DNA from: Amycolatopsis sp. NBC_01488
GTDB taxonomy: Bacteria > Actinomycetota > Actinomycetes > Mycobacteriales > Pseudonocardiaceae
Direction: 5' to 3'
Assembly: GCF_036227105.1 (NCBI RefSeq)
Contig: NZ_CP109434.1
Location: forward strand, 6,916,501-6,980,500
Length of the DNA stretch: 64,000 nt
Part shown: one piece after another, positions 16,659 to 25,262 of the stretch
Position numbering within the stretch: position 1 is the stretch's first letter
How the letters are laid out: each line of letters opens with the position of its first letter
The notes under the pieces: model-generated
Told to the model about the DNA's origin: nothing
What the model saw: the letters and a program-made list of their open reading frames with translations, nothing else
Database searches by the model: none
Translations under genes and position numbers: made by a program

Positions 16659-17627
16659 ATGACCAGGAAGTCCCTGCGAGTTTTCGGAACCGCCGCCCTC
16701 GCCGCGGCGATGGCCGTCGCCGTCCCCACCGGCGTCGCGCACGCGGCCTACGAGAGTTCCCCCGTCGGCTACGGCGCCGGCACGACCGGCGGCGCGGGCG
16801 GCGAGACCGTCACCGTGACGACGGCGTCGGCGTTCACCAGCGCGGTGGCCGATTCCACGGCCCGCACGGTCCGGGTGAGCGGGAAGATCACCCTGGCGAG
16901 CAAGGCGCTGGTGAAGATCGGGTCCAACAAGACGATCCTCGGCGTCGGGTCCGGCTCGGGCTTCACCGGCGGCGGCCTCGCGGTGGACAAGTCGTCGAAC
17001 GTGATCATCCGCAACCTGGCCATTTCCAAGGCGGTCGGCACCGACGCGATCCAGATCCAGCGCGGCGCGACCCGGGTGTGGATCGACCACAACGACCTGT
17101 CTTCCGACCTCGACCACGGCAAGGACTACTACGACGGCCTGCTCGACATCACCCACGGCGCGGACGCGATCACCGTGTCCTGGAACAAGTTCCACGACCA
17201 CTACAAGGTGTCTCTGGTCGGGCACAGCGACAGCAACGCGGCCGAGGACACCGGCAAGCTGCACGTGACCTACAGCCACAACTGGTTCGAGAACGTGAAC
17301 TCGCGGCTGCCGAGCCTGCGGTTCGGCACCGGGCACGCCTACGACAACTATTTCCACTCGGTCGCCGATTCCGCCGTGCATTCGCGGATGAACGCGCAGT
17401 TCCTCGCCCAGAACAACGTCTTCGAAGCCACGAAGGTGTGCCTCGAAACGACCGGTGACAGCGACGTCGACGGCTACCTGAACGAGTCGGGCAACTCGTT
17501 CGGCGGTTGCACGAACAAGATCACGCGCACCGGGAGCATGACGAAGGCGCCGTATTCCTTCACGCTGGAGCCGACTTCGACGGTCAAGGCGACCGTGACC
17601 GCCGGTGCGGGCGTCGGCCGGATCTGA
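16659..17627 (+). CDS. Secreted pectate lyase, family PL1
   Basis: Extracellular polygalacturonate lyase, 322 aa, cleaving by beta-elimination and usually Ca2+-dependent. A signal peptide ends at about residue 29 (GVAHAA). The parallel beta-helix core carries the family segments VWIDHNDLS and DGLLDITHGADAITVSWNKF. The active-site pattern R216-x-P218-x-x-R221 (SRLPSLRFG) is intact, with the first Arg as the base. It is single-domain with no carbohydrate-binding module. Divergent from the LacI gene and followed by a 32-bp palindrome. Confidence 0.93.
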   Translation: MTRKSLRVFGTAALAAAMAVAVPTGVAHAAYESSPVGYGAGTTGGAGGETVTVTTASAFTSAVADSTARTVRVSGKITLASKALVKIGSNKTILGVGSGSGFTGGGLAVDKSSNVIIRNLAISKAVGTDAIQIQRGATRVWIDHNDLSSDLDHGKDYYDGLLDITHGADAITVSWNKFHDHYKVSLVGHSDSNAAEDTGKLHVTYSHNWFENVNSRLPSLRFGTGHAYDNYFHSVADSAVHSRMNAQFLAQNNVFEATKVCLETTGDSDVDGYLNESGNSFGGCTNKITRTGSMTKAPYSFTLEPTSTVKATVTAGAGVGRI

Positions 17628-17634
17628 ACGGGCC

Positions 17635-17666
17635 GCCGGTTCGAGTAAGCGCTTACTCGAACCGGC
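17635..17666. promoter_or_regulatory. 32-bp perfect palindrome centred on AAGCGCTT
   Basis: Uninterrupted 16+16 bp palindrome after the pectate lyase stop. Its centre, GTAAGCGCTTAC (17645-17656), is a LacI-family-type operator; the long arms could also fold as a terminator. It begins 8 bp after the lyase stop and ends 54 bp before the next -35. Confidence 0.65.
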
Positions 17667-17720
17667 CACCGCCGATCGGAGTACCCCATTTTCGACGAAT
17701 TCGAAGACGTGTCCCGCGTA

Positions 17721-17750
17721 TTGACACACTTGTCGCGAACGCCCTACCGT
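17721..17750 (+). promoter_or_regulatory. Promoter of the first oxidoreductase gene
   Basis: TTGACA (17721-17726), 18 bp, TACCGT (17745-17750). The same hexamers and spacing recur before the ABC operon, with matching flanking bases (CCTACCGTGA). Confidence 0.65.
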
Positions 17751-17828
17751 GACGACCGGAAGTTTCTCCCGAACTGCCCATTCGTCAGTTCCCGTGCGGC
17801 CTGGCCCGGCCGCGCCGATCGGAGACCC

Positions 17829-19010
17829 ATGTCGGGGAGCAGGCGCCGCACCGTCGCGGACCGGCCGAGGCTGGCCGTGGTCGGCACGTCCGGCTACGCG
17901 TTCAGCTACCTGCACCGCGCCCGCATCCTGCACGACGAAGGCCTGGTGCGGTTCGCCGGCATGGCCGACGTCCGGGTGCCTTCGGCCGCCGCGGTCGCGC
18001 TGCTGCCCGAAGGCGGCACCGCGCACGTCGGGGTCGACGACCTGCTTCGCCACTGCCGTCCCGACATCACCGTGGTCGCCACCCCGCCGCACGCCCACGT
18101 CCGCGTCGGCGGGGCGGTGCTGCGGGCGGGCGGCGACCTCCTGCTGGAAACCCCGCCGGTGCTCGACCTGGCCGGGTTCCGGACGCTGTCCCGGCTGGCC
18201 GCGGAGAACGGTTCGGCGTGCCAGACCGGCTTCCAGAGCTTCGGCTCCCCGGCGCTGCCGGTGCTGCGGGCGGCGATCGCGGCCGGGAAGCTCGGCGAGG
18301 TGGTGGGGGTCGGCGCGGCCGGTGCGTGGATCCGCACCGACGCCTACTACCGCCGCAACCCGTGGGCGGGCCGCCGGTGGCTGGACGGCGAAGCCGTGGT
18401 CGACGGCGCGCTGACCAACCCGTTCTCCCACGCGGTGGCCACGGCCCTGCTGGTGGGCGGGGTCGGCGGGCGCGATCCGGCCGAGATCGCCCTGGAGCTG
18501 TACGGCACGCGCGACATCGAGGCCGACGACACGGCGTGCCTGCGCATCCGCTTCGACCGCGGCCCCGAGATCGTCGTCGCGGCGTCGCTGTGCGCCGAGC
18601 AGGACCACGAGCCGTACGTGGTGGTGCACGGCGCCAAGGGGCGCGCGAAGTTCTGGTACAAGAGCCACCGGCTGGAGCTCGACGACGAGCGCGTGCACCT
18701 CGGCGAACCGGTGGACCTGCTGCGGAACCTGGTCGCCCACCACCGCGACCCGGCGGGGGTGCCGCTGCTCGCGCCGCTGCCGGCCACCCGCGCGTTCGCC
18801 TCGGTGGTCGAGGCGGTGCGGGACGCGCCGTCGCCGGCCCGGATCCCGGCGGGCTGGATCCGCACGGCCGGCGAAGGGGGCAGCAGGCATCCCGTGGTCC
18901 GGGGGATCGGCGAGGAGGTCGCCGTCGCCGCCGACCGGCTGGCGCTGTTCTCCGAGATCGGCGTCCCGTGGGCGAGCGCGGTCCGCCCGGGCGCGGAACG
19001 CACCGGGTAG
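17829..19010 (+). CDS. Gfo/Idh/MocA-type protein with altered EKP motif
   Basis: NAD(P)-dependent oxidoreductase fold, 393 aa, with an N-terminal Rossmann domain (LAVVGTSGYAFSY) and C-terminal alpha/beta domain. It is a paralogue of the protein at 22909-24027 (shared VLDL, CQ.GFQSFGS, AAGAWIR, NPF.HAVATALL, DHEPYV). The catalytic Lys of the family's E-K-P motif is replaced: residues 107-109 are Glu-Thr108-Pro, where the paralogue has Lys96. It may be a binding or regulatory subunit, or use another base. ATG 17829 has GGAGA just upstream. It stands alone between two promoters. Confidence 0.82.
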   Translation: MSGSRRRTVADRPRLAVVGTSGYAFSYLHRARILHDEGLVRFAGMADVRVPSAAAVALLPEGGTAHVGVDDLLRHCRPDITVVATPPHAHVRVGGAVLRAGGDLLLETPPVLDLAGFRTLSRLAAENGSACQTGFQSFGSPALPVLRAAIAAGKLGEVVGVGAAGAWIRTDAYYRRNPWAGRRWLDGEAVVDGALTNPFSHAVATALLVGGVGGRDPAEIALELYGTRDIEADDTACLRIRFDRGPEIVVAASLCAEQDHEPYVVVHGAKGRAKFWYKSHRLELDDERVHLGEPVDLLRNLVAHHRDPAGVPLLAPLPATRAFASVVEAVRDAPSPARIPAGWIRTAGEGGSRHPVVRGIGEEVAVAADRLALFSEIGVPWASAVRPGAERTG

Positions 19011-19059
19011 GGCCGCCCCGGTGCCCTTGCGCTGACAGCCCCGCGCCCACCCGGTTGCT

Positions 19060-19071
19060 GTAAGCGCTTTC
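19060..19071. promoter_or_regulatory. LacI-type operator upstream of the ABC operon
   Basis: GTAAGCGCTTTC, one base off a perfect palindrome, 62 bp before the ABC operon -35. It matches the centre of the 17635-17666 palindrome and the site at 27568-27579. Confidence 0.55.
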
Positions 19072-19133
19072 TCGCGCTGCCCAAGTGGCGGAAAAGCCGT
19101 TGCTGCACAAGGGTTATTGCCCCGATTCGCCCG

Positions 19134-19163
19134 TTGACACGAGCCACGCGCACTGCCTACCGT
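19134..19163 (+). promoter_or_regulatory. Promoter of the sugar ABC operon
   Basis: TTGACA (19134-19139), 18 bp, TACCGT (19158-19163), a near copy of the 17721-17750 promoter. An imperfect inverted repeat with CAGC and GCTG ends lies in the leader (about 19174-19194). Confidence 0.65.
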
Positions 19164-19218
19164 GAGCGCGCTGACAGCGTTTTCAGAAAGTGCTGACCGG
19201 CTGAGAACGGAGAGCTCG

Positions 19219-20499
19219 ATGCGTCGGACAACTGAACGGCGGACCTTCGTCGCGCTGGCCGCGGTGGTGCCGCTGCTGCTGACCGGGGTGGCCGCGTGCG
19301 GCTCGGACTCGGGCGGCGGCGGGGACGTGACGATCACGTTCGTGTGGTGGGGCAGCGACGGCCGGGCGAGCCTGACGAAGAAGGCCGTCGACCTGTTCCA
19401 GCAGAAGAACCCGAAGATCAAGGTGCAGACGTCGTTCTCGGCGTACGCGGCCTACTGGGAGAAGCTGGCGACGCAGACGGCGGGCGGCAAGCCGCCGGAC
19501 GTGCTCAACGTCGACACGCGCTACCTCGCCGAGTACGGCGGCCGGGGCGTCCTGGCCGACCTGAACCAGGGCGCGGGCAAGGCGATCTCGCTGGCCGACG
19601 TCAACCCCGAGCTGGCGGCGACCGGCGTCTACCAGGGCAAGCGGTACGCCGTGCCGTGGGCGCAGAACACGCCGGCGATGCTCTACGACCCGGCCGCGTT
19701 CACCGCGGCGGGCGCGGACCCGGCGAAGGGCCTGACCTGGGACCAGTTCGCCGACGCGACCCAGAAGGTGAGCGCCGCCGGCGGTCCCCGCGGCACGACC
19801 GACTTCGGGATCCTCGACACGACCCTGGAGATCTGGCTGCGCCAGCAGGGCAAGCAGTTCTACTCGCCGGAGGGCAAGCTCGGCTTCACCGCCGACGACC
19901 TGCGCCGGTACTGGCAGCTCGCGGGCCGGTTCCGCGACGCCAAGGGCGCGTCCCCGGCCGACGTCACGGCGTCGTACAACACCTCGCCCGAGCAGTCGCC
20001 GCTGGGCAAGAAGCTGACCAGCTCCGAGTTCGCCTACGACAACCTCCTGCCCGCGTACCAGAAGGCGAACGGCAAGCCGCTGAACGTGGCGCCGTACCCG
20101 ACCGGCGCGAGCGGGACCAACGGGCAGTACCGGCGCCCGTCGATGTTCCTGTCGGTGTCGGCCCGCAGCCGGCAGCAGGAGGCGTCCGCGAAGCTGGTCG
20201 ACTTCCTGGTCAACGACCCCGAGGTGGGCAAGATCGTCGGCACCGACCGCGGGCTCGCGCCGAACCTCAAGGTCCGCGCCCAGCTCGCGACGTCGGCGAA
20301 GGGCGCCGACAAGACGCTCTACGACTACGAAGCCGCCCTCGAACCGAAGCTCGGCGCGGCCCCGCCGGTGCCGCCCAAGGGGGCGGGCGCGATCCAGAAG
20401 CTCCTCCAGCGCACCTACGAGGAAGTCGCGTTCGGCCGGATGAGCGTCGACGACGCGGTCGGCCGGTTCATGTCCGAAGCCGAGAAGGACCTGGCCTAG
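19219..20499 (+). CDS. Sugar ABC transporter solute-binding lipoprotein
   Basis: Extracellular binding protein, 426 aa, of the oligosaccharide (CUT1) class. The signal peptide ends in a lipobox, VAAC, so it is membrane-anchored by lipid. The N-terminal lobe motif (VWWGSDGR...NPKIKVQ) is typical. ATG 19219 has GGAGAG upstream. It begins the operon of two permeases, a YesL-like protein, two oxidoreductases and DUF6807. From context it should bind pectin-derived oligosaccharides such as oligogalacturonides; that is inference. Confidence 0.92.
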   Translation: MRRTTERRTFVALAAVVPLLLTGVAACGSDSGGGGDVTITFVWWGSDGRASLTKKAVDLFQQKNPKIKVQTSFSAYAAYWEKLATQTAGGKPPDVLNVDTRYLAEYGGRGVLADLNQGAGKAISLADVNPELAATGVYQGKRYAVPWAQNTPAMLYDPAAFTAAGADPAKGLTWDQFADATQKVSAAGGPRGTTDFGILDTTLEIWLRQQGKQFYSPEGKLGFTADDLRRYWQLAGRFRDAKGASPADVTASYNTSPEQSPLGKKLTSSEFAYDNLLPAYQKANGKPLNVAPYPTGASGTNGQYRRPSMFLSVSARSRQQEASAKLVDFLVNDPEVGKIVGTDRGLAPNLKVRAQLATSAKGADKTLYDYEAALEPKLGAAPPVPPKGAGAIQKLLQRTYEEVAFGRMSVDDAVGRFMSEAEKDLA

Positions 20500-20502
20500 C
20501 CG

Positions 20503-21477
20503 ATGACGACCGTACGCACCCCGGACCCGCCGGTCGCCCCGGAGGCGACCGCGCGCGTCCGGCGCCGGGACCGGCCGGCCGGTCGCCGCCGCAAGAGCCA
20601 GCCGGTGGCCTTCGCGTTCCTGACGCCGTGGCTGCTCGGCGCGGTGACGCTGACCGTCGGCCCGATGGTCGTCTCGCTCTACCTGTCCTTCACCGACTAC
20701 GACCTGTTCACCGCGCCGAAGTGGGTCGGCTTCGGCAACTTCGCGCACATGTTCACCGACGACGACCGCTACCTGCAGTCGGTGAAGGTGACCCTGATCT
20801 ACGTCCTGGTCTCGGTGCCGCTGAAGCTCACGGTGTCGCTGCTGGTCGCCATGCTGCTCAACACCCGCCGCGGCGCGGGTGGCTTCTACCGGGCCGCGTT
20901 CTACGCGCCGTCGCTGCTCGGTGCGAGCGTCGCGGCGGCGCTGGTCTGGCGGGCGCTGTTCATGGGCGGCGGTCCAGTCAACGACGTCCTGGCCTCCCTC
21001 GGCTGGCACACGCCCAGCTGGGTCGACGACCCGCGGTTCAGCCTCGCTTCGATCGTGCTGCTCGGGGTCTGGCAGTTCGGCGCGCCGATGGTGATCTTCC
21101 TGGCCGGGCTCAAGCAGATCCCGGCCGAGCTGCACGAGGCGGCCGCCATCGACGGGGCAGGCGCGGTCCGCCGGTTCCGGCACATCACGCTGCCGATGCT
21201 CTCGCCGGTGATCTTCTTCAACCTGGTGATGGAGGCCATCCACGCCTTCCAGGCGTTCACCCCGGCGTTCGTGATCGGCGGCGGCCACGGCGGGCCGGCC
21301 GACGCGGACCTGTTCTACACGCTCTACCTGTTCGAGGTCGGCTTCCAGGACTTCCACATGGGCTACGCGTCCGCGATGGCGTGGGTGCTGCTGGCGGTGA
21401 TCGCGATCGTCACGGCGATCGTGTTCCGGACGGCGAAGCTGTGGGTGTTCTACGACGATGCCCAGGAGCGCTCATGA
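20503..21477 (+). CDS. Sugar ABC transporter permease, subunit 1
   Basis: Inner-membrane component of a CUT1 importer, 324 aa, about six helices. The cytoplasmic EAA loop that docks the ATPase reads EAAAIDGAGAVRRFRHITLPML. The Arg-rich N terminus (residues 17-33) precedes the first helix. It starts 3 bp after the binding-protein gene and overlaps the next permease (ATGA). Confidence 0.94.
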   Translation: MTTVRTPDPPVAPEATARVRRRDRPAGRRRKSQPVAFAFLTPWLLGAVTLTVGPMVVSLYLSFTDYDLFTAPKWVGFGNFAHMFTDDDRYLQSVKVTLIYVLVSVPLKLTVSLLVAMLLNTRRGAGGFYRAAFYAPSLLGASVAAALVWRALFMGGGPVNDVLASLGWHTPSWVDDPRFSLASIVLLGVWQFGAPMVIFLAGLKQIPAELHEAAAIDGAGAVRRFRHITLPMLSPVIFFNLVMEAIHAFQAFTPAFVIGGGHGGPADADLFYTLYLFEVGFQDFHMGYASAMAWVLLAVIAIVTAIVFRTAKLWVFYDDAQERS

Positions 21478-22319
21478 CTGTGCTGCCCCGCACGGCCCGC
21501 TCGGTCGGCTGGCACGTCCTGTGCCTGGCGGGGGTCGCCGTGGTGCTCTACCCGCTGGTGTGGCTGGCCTTCGCGTCGGTCAAGCCGCCGGACGAGATTC
21601 TCTCGCGGCTCTCGCTGCTGCCCACCCGGTTCGTCTTCGACGGCTACACGAAGGGCTGGGAAGGCGCGGCGGACGTCGGGTTCGGCCGCTTCTTCCTCAA
21701 CTCCGTCCTCGTCGCCGGATTGTCGGTGGTCGCGAACGTGCTCTCGTGTTCCTTGGCCGCGTTCGCCTTCGCGCGGCTGAAGTTCCGGTTCCGCGGCGCG
21801 CTGTTCGCGTTCATGATCACCACGCTGATGCTGCCCTACCACGTCACGCTCATCCCGCAGTACGTGATCTTCCAGCAGGCCGGCCTGGTCAACACGTTCG
21901 TTCCGCTGATCCTGCCGAAGCTGCTGGGCACCGAGGCGTTCTTCGTGTTCCTGATCGTCCAGTTCATGCGCGGCATCCCGCGCGAGCTGGACGAAGCCGC
22001 GACCATCGACGGCTGCTCGGTCTACCGGACGTTCTGGCACGTCGTGCTGCCGCTGTCGAAACCGGCACTGGTGACGACGTCGATCTTCACGTTCATCTGG
22101 ACGTGGAACGACTTCTTCACGCAGATGGTCTACCTCAACGACACGGAGAAGTTCACCGTGCCGCTCGGCCTGCGGCTGTTCGTGGACACCAGCAGCGAGT
22201 CGAACTTCGGCGCGATGTTCGCCATGTCGGCCCTCGCGCTCGTCCCGATCGTGCTCTTCTTCCTCGCCTTCCAGCGCCTGCTGGTCGAAGGCGTCAGCAC
22301 CAGCGGCCTGAAGGGGTGA
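21474..22319 (+). CDS. Sugar ABC transporter permease, subunit 2
   Basis: Second CUT1 permease, 281 aa, pairing with the upstream subunit. Its EAA loop is DEAATIDGCSVYRTFWHVVLPLSKPAL. The start overlaps the previous stop by 4 bp. No ATP-binding subunit is encoded anywhere in the window, so the transporter presumably borrows a shared ATPase of the MsiK type, as is usual for actinobacterial sugar importers. Confidence 0.94.
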   Translation: MTVLPRTARSVGWHVLCLAGVAVVLYPLVWLAFASVKPPDEILSRLSLLPTRFVFDGYTKGWEGAADVGFGRFFLNSVLVAGLSVVANVLSCSLAAFAFARLKFRFRGALFAFMITTLMLPYHVTLIPQYVIFQQAGLVNTFVPLILPKLLGTEAFFVFLIVQFMRGIPRELDEAATIDGCSVYRTFWHVVLPLSKPALVTTSIFTFIWTWNDFFTQMVYLNDTEKFTVPLGLRLFVDTSSESNFGAMFAMSALALVPIVLFFLAFQRLLVEGVSTSGLKG

Positions 22320-22324
22320 CGGGC

Positions 22325-22912
22325 GTGCGGACCCAGAGGCGTTCGACCCAGAGGCGTTCAGTGGAGTGGCGAACCGGGCTGGCGGACTTTTCCGACTGCC
22401 TGCTCGCGGGCCTGCTCGTCGCGCTCGCGTCGGTGCCGGTGGTGACCGCGGCGCCGGCGTTCGCGGCGGGCTGCCGGGTGCTCGACCGGGCGCGCCGCGG
22501 CGTCGCGCGTCCACTGTGGACGACGTTCTGGGCCGACTTCCGGCAGGCGGCCCGCGGCGGGCTGCCCTTCGCACTGGGGTGCCTCGCCGCGGCGGTGCTG
22601 TTCGCGGTCGATCTCCAGGTCGTCGGCTCGATGGCGGGCGCCGGGCTGCTCCGGCCCGCGGTGTGGGTGCCGGCGGTGACGGTCGCGGTCGTCGCGGTGC
22701 GGACGTGCGAGGTGGTCGCGACCGGGGAGCCGTCCTGGCGCCGGGCCACCGCGGCCGCCGCGCGGGAGACCGCGGCGGCGCCGAGGAACGCGCTGCTGCT
22801 GGCCGGGGCGATCGGGCTCGCGGTGGTGCTCGCGTGGATGCTGCCGATCCTGGCGCTCGTGGTCGCCGGGCCGCTGGCCCTGGCCGCGGTGGCGACCGGC
22901 GGCCGCCGATGA
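22325..22912 (+). CDS. YesL-like (DUF624) membrane protein
   Basis: Membrane protein of at most 195 aa, with about four hydrophobic helices (LLAGLLVALASVPVVTAAPAF, GLPFALGCLAAAVLF and two later). It resembles the DUF624/YesL family, which in Bacillus subtilis sits with the rhamnogalacturonan transporter. Its role is unknown. The start is uncertain: GTG 22325, or GTG 22361, which has AGAGG six bases before it. A 15-bp perfect tandem duplication lies between the two. It overlaps the next gene (ATGA). Confidence 0.65.
   Translation: MRTQRRSTQRRSVEWRTGLADFSDCLLAGLLVALASVPVVTAAPAFAAGCRVLDRARRGVARPLWTTFWADFRQAARGGLPFALGCLAAAVLFAVDLQVVGSMAGAGLLRPAVWVPAVTVAVVAVRTCEVVATGEPSWRRATAAAARETAAAPRNALLLAGAIGLAVVLAWMLPILALVVAGPLALAAVATGGRR
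22330..22359. repeat. 15-bp perfect tandem duplication
   Basis: GACCCAGAGGCGTTC occurs twice without a gap (22330-22344, 22345-22359). In frame it encodes TQRRS twice; it also duplicates the AGAGG ribosome-site-like sequence before GTG 22361. Confidence 0.9.
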
Positions 22913-24027
22913 TCCCGAGGATCGTCGTGTTCGGGACGGCCGGGCACGCGCTCACCCACCTCCGCCGCGCCCGCGCGCTGCACGACCGCGGCGAGATCGT
23001 GCTGGCCGGGGCGTGCGACGTCCGGGAGCCGCCGGACGAGGCCCGGGCACTGTTGCCGGACGACGCGCTCGTCGGCCGAGACCCGGCCGAAGTCGTGGCC
23101 GGGGCCGACATCGCCGTGGTGGCGACCCCGCCGCACACCCACCTGCCCCTGGCCAGGCTCGCGCTGGCCGCGGGCTGCCACCTGCTCGTCGAGAAGCCGC
23201 CGGTGCTCGACCTGACGGCGTTCGACGAGCTGGCGCGGCTGGCGCGGGACCGCGCGTGCCAGGTCGGCTTCCAGAGCTTCGGGTCCGCGGCGGTGCCCGT
23301 GGTCCGCGCGGCCCTCGCGCGGATCGGGACGGTCACCGGGATCGCCGCAGCGGGCGCGTGGATCCGCCGCGATCGCTACTTCCAGCGCGCCGAGTGGGCG
23401 GGCCGCCGCCGCGTCGGCGGCCAGCCGGTGGTCGACGGGGCCTTGACGAACCCCTTCGCGCACGCCGTCGCCACCGCGTTGCTGCTGAACGGGACGGCCG
23501 AGGCCGTGCCCGACCGGATCACCGTCGAGCTGTACCGCGCCCGGGACATCGAATCGGACGACACGGCGTGCGCCCGGCTGCGGTTCTCCGGCGCGCCCGA
23601 CGTCGTCGTCGCGGCGACGCTCGACGCCGAAGCCGATCACGAGCCGTACGTCCTGGTCCACGGCACCGAAGGCCGGATCCGCTGGCACTACAAGACCGAC
23701 GTCGTCGTGGCCGGCGGCGAGCCGGTGCCGGTCGGGCCGCCGCGGGACCTGCTGGAAAACCTCGTCGGGCACGTCCGCGACGGCGTGCCGCTGCTCGCGC
23801 CGCTGTCCGCGACCCGCGCGTTCACCGCGCTCGTCGAGGCGGTGCGCGACGCACCCGAGCCGCGGTCGCTGCCGCCCGGCTGGGTCCGGACCGTCGGGAC
23901 CGGACCCGAGCGCCGGTTCGTCGTGCCGGGCATCGACCGGGCCGTCGACGCCGCGGCCGAGCGGCTCGCGCTGTACTCCGAACTCGCCCTGCCCTGGACC
24001 GGCGCCGGTTTCCGCGCCTGCGGCTGA
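22909..24027 (+). CDS. Gfo/Idh/MocA oxidoreductase, paralogue of the upstream protein
   Basis: NAD(P)-dependent sugar dehydrogenase fold, 372 aa. Rossmann start IVVFGTAGHALTH; the family EKP motif is intact with Lys96 (VEKPPVLDL). It aligns along its length with the protein at 17829-19010, which lost this Lys. The start overlaps the YesL-like gene by 4 bp, so it is co-translated with the importer operon. It probably oxidises or reduces an imported sugar or uronate; the substrate is not known. Confidence 0.87.
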   Translation: MIPRIVVFGTAGHALTHLRRARALHDRGEIVLAGACDVREPPDEARALLPDDALVGRDPAEVVAGADIAVVATPPHTHLPLARLALAAGCHLLVEKPPVLDLTAFDELARLARDRACQVGFQSFGSAAVPVVRAALARIGTVTGIAAAGAWIRRDRYFQRAEWAGRRRVGGQPVVDGALTNPFAHAVATALLLNGTAEAVPDRITVELYRARDIESDDTACARLRFSGAPDVVVAATLDAEADHEPYVLVHGTEGRIRWHYKTDVVVAGGEPVPVGPPRDLLENLVGHVRDGVPLLAPLSATRAFTALVEAVRDAPEPRSLPPGWVRTVGTGPERRFVVPGIDRAVDAAAERLALYSELALPWTGAGFRACG

Positions 24028-24038
24028 GAAGAGAGGTG

Positions 24039-25262
24039 ATGGCGGTGCGCCGCTACGCGATCGTCGGCCTGGGCTCCCGGGCCCAGCTGTTCGCCCGCGC
24101 CCTGGCCGGCTCGGCGCGGGCCGAGCTCGCGGCCTTCTGCGACCACAACGAAACCCGCATGCGCGTCCACAACGGCTGGCTGGGGGCTTCGGTGCCCGCC
24201 TACCGGCCGGAGGACTTCGCCGCGATGCTGGCCAAGGAACGCGTCGACGTCGTCGTGGTGTGCACGCCCGACCACACGCACGCGGACTACGTGGTCGCCG
24301 CGCTGCGTGCGGGCTGCGACGTCGTCACCGAGAAGCCCATGACCACCGACGTCGACGGCGCGCGGCGCATCCTCGCGGCCCGCCGCGAGACCGGGCGCTC
24401 GGTGCGCGTCGCCTTCAACTACCGGTACAACCCGGTGCACCGGCGCGTGCGGGAGCTGCTCGCCGCGGGCGCGATCGGGGAGGTCGGCTCGGTCGAGTTC
24501 AGCTGGCTGCTCGACACCGCGCACGGCGCCGACTACTTCCGCCGCTGGCACCGCGAGAAGGCCAACTCGGGCGGCCTGCTCGTGCACAAGTCCGGCCACC
24601 ACTTCGACCTGGTCAACTGGTGGCTCGGCCGCGGTCCCGAGTCGGTGTTCGCGCTCGGGAAGCTGTTCTTCTACGGCGACGAGAACGGCCGCCGGCACAC
24701 CGCGGCCGACGACCGGTTCGCGCTGGACCTCGAGGCCTCGCCCAAGCTGCGCGCGCTCTACCGGGACGCGGAGCGGGAAGACGGCTACGTCAGGAACCAG
24801 GACGTGTTCGCGCCGGGCGTCACGATCGAGGACGACGTGTCGGTGCTCGTCCGGCACCGCGGCGGGGTGGTCCTGAACTACCACCTGCACGCGTATTCGC
24901 CGCGCGAAGGCTACCGCGTCGCGTTTTCGGGCAGCTCGGGGCGTCTCGAGCTGGACGTCCGGGAAAACGAGTACGCCACGGACTCCGGTGAACCCGGCCG
25001 GGCGCGGATGACCTGGCAACGGCATTGGGAACCGCCGGAAGTCGTCTGGGACGAGCCTCTCGGCGAAGGGCACGGCGGCGGGGACGAGCGGATGCTCGCC
25101 GAGCTGCTGGGCGACGCCGAGCCGGACGCACTGGGCTGCGCGGCCGACCACGACGCCGGTCTGCAGGCGCTGCTCACCGGGCTCGCCGCCAACCGGTCTC
25201 TGGCCACCGGCCGGCCCGTCGCGGTGGCCGAGCTGCTCGCCGAAATCGGGGAGCCGGCGTGA
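24039..25262 (+). CDS. Gfo/Idh/MocA oxidoreductase, second type
   Basis: Oxidoreductase of 407 aa, unlike the two paralogues beyond the shared fold. Rossmann motif YAIVGLGSRAQLF, EKP motif with Lys99 (VTEKPMTTD), then NYRYNP and a GLLVHKSGHHFDLVNWWLG segment whose His/Asp residues are typical active-site positions. ATG 24039 has AGAGG upstream. Its last bases overlap the DUF6807 gene (GTGA), so the two act together. Confidence 0.88.
   Translation: MAVRRYAIVGLGSRAQLFARALAGSARAELAAFCDHNETRMRVHNGWLGASVPAYRPEDFAAMLAKERVDVVVVCTPDHTHADYVVAALRAGCDVVTEKPMTTDVDGARRILAARRETGRSVRVAFNYRYNPVHRRVRELLAAGAIGEVGSVEFSWLLDTAHGADYFRRWHREKANSGGLLVHKSGHHFDLVNWWLGRGPESVFALGKLFFYGDENGRRHTAADDRFALDLEASPKLRALYRDAEREDGYVRNQDVFAPGVTIEDDVSVLVRHRGGVVLNYHLHAYSPREGYRVAFSGSSGRLELDVRENEYATDSGEPGRARMTWQRHWEPPEVVWDEPLGEGHGGGDERMLAELLGDAEPDALGCAADHDAGLQALLTGLAANRSLATGRPVAVAELLAEIGEPA

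Noticed and set aside
17635..17666. Reading the 32-bp palindrome as only a terminator
   Set aside because: Its centre matches two other promoter-associated palindromes, so an operator role is at least as likely.
15453..19421. A 1322-codon open frame on the minus strand
   Set aside because: Only the last 325 codons (LacI) have protein features. The remainder is antisense to the pectate lyase and oxidoreductase genes, a GC-rich stop-free shadow.
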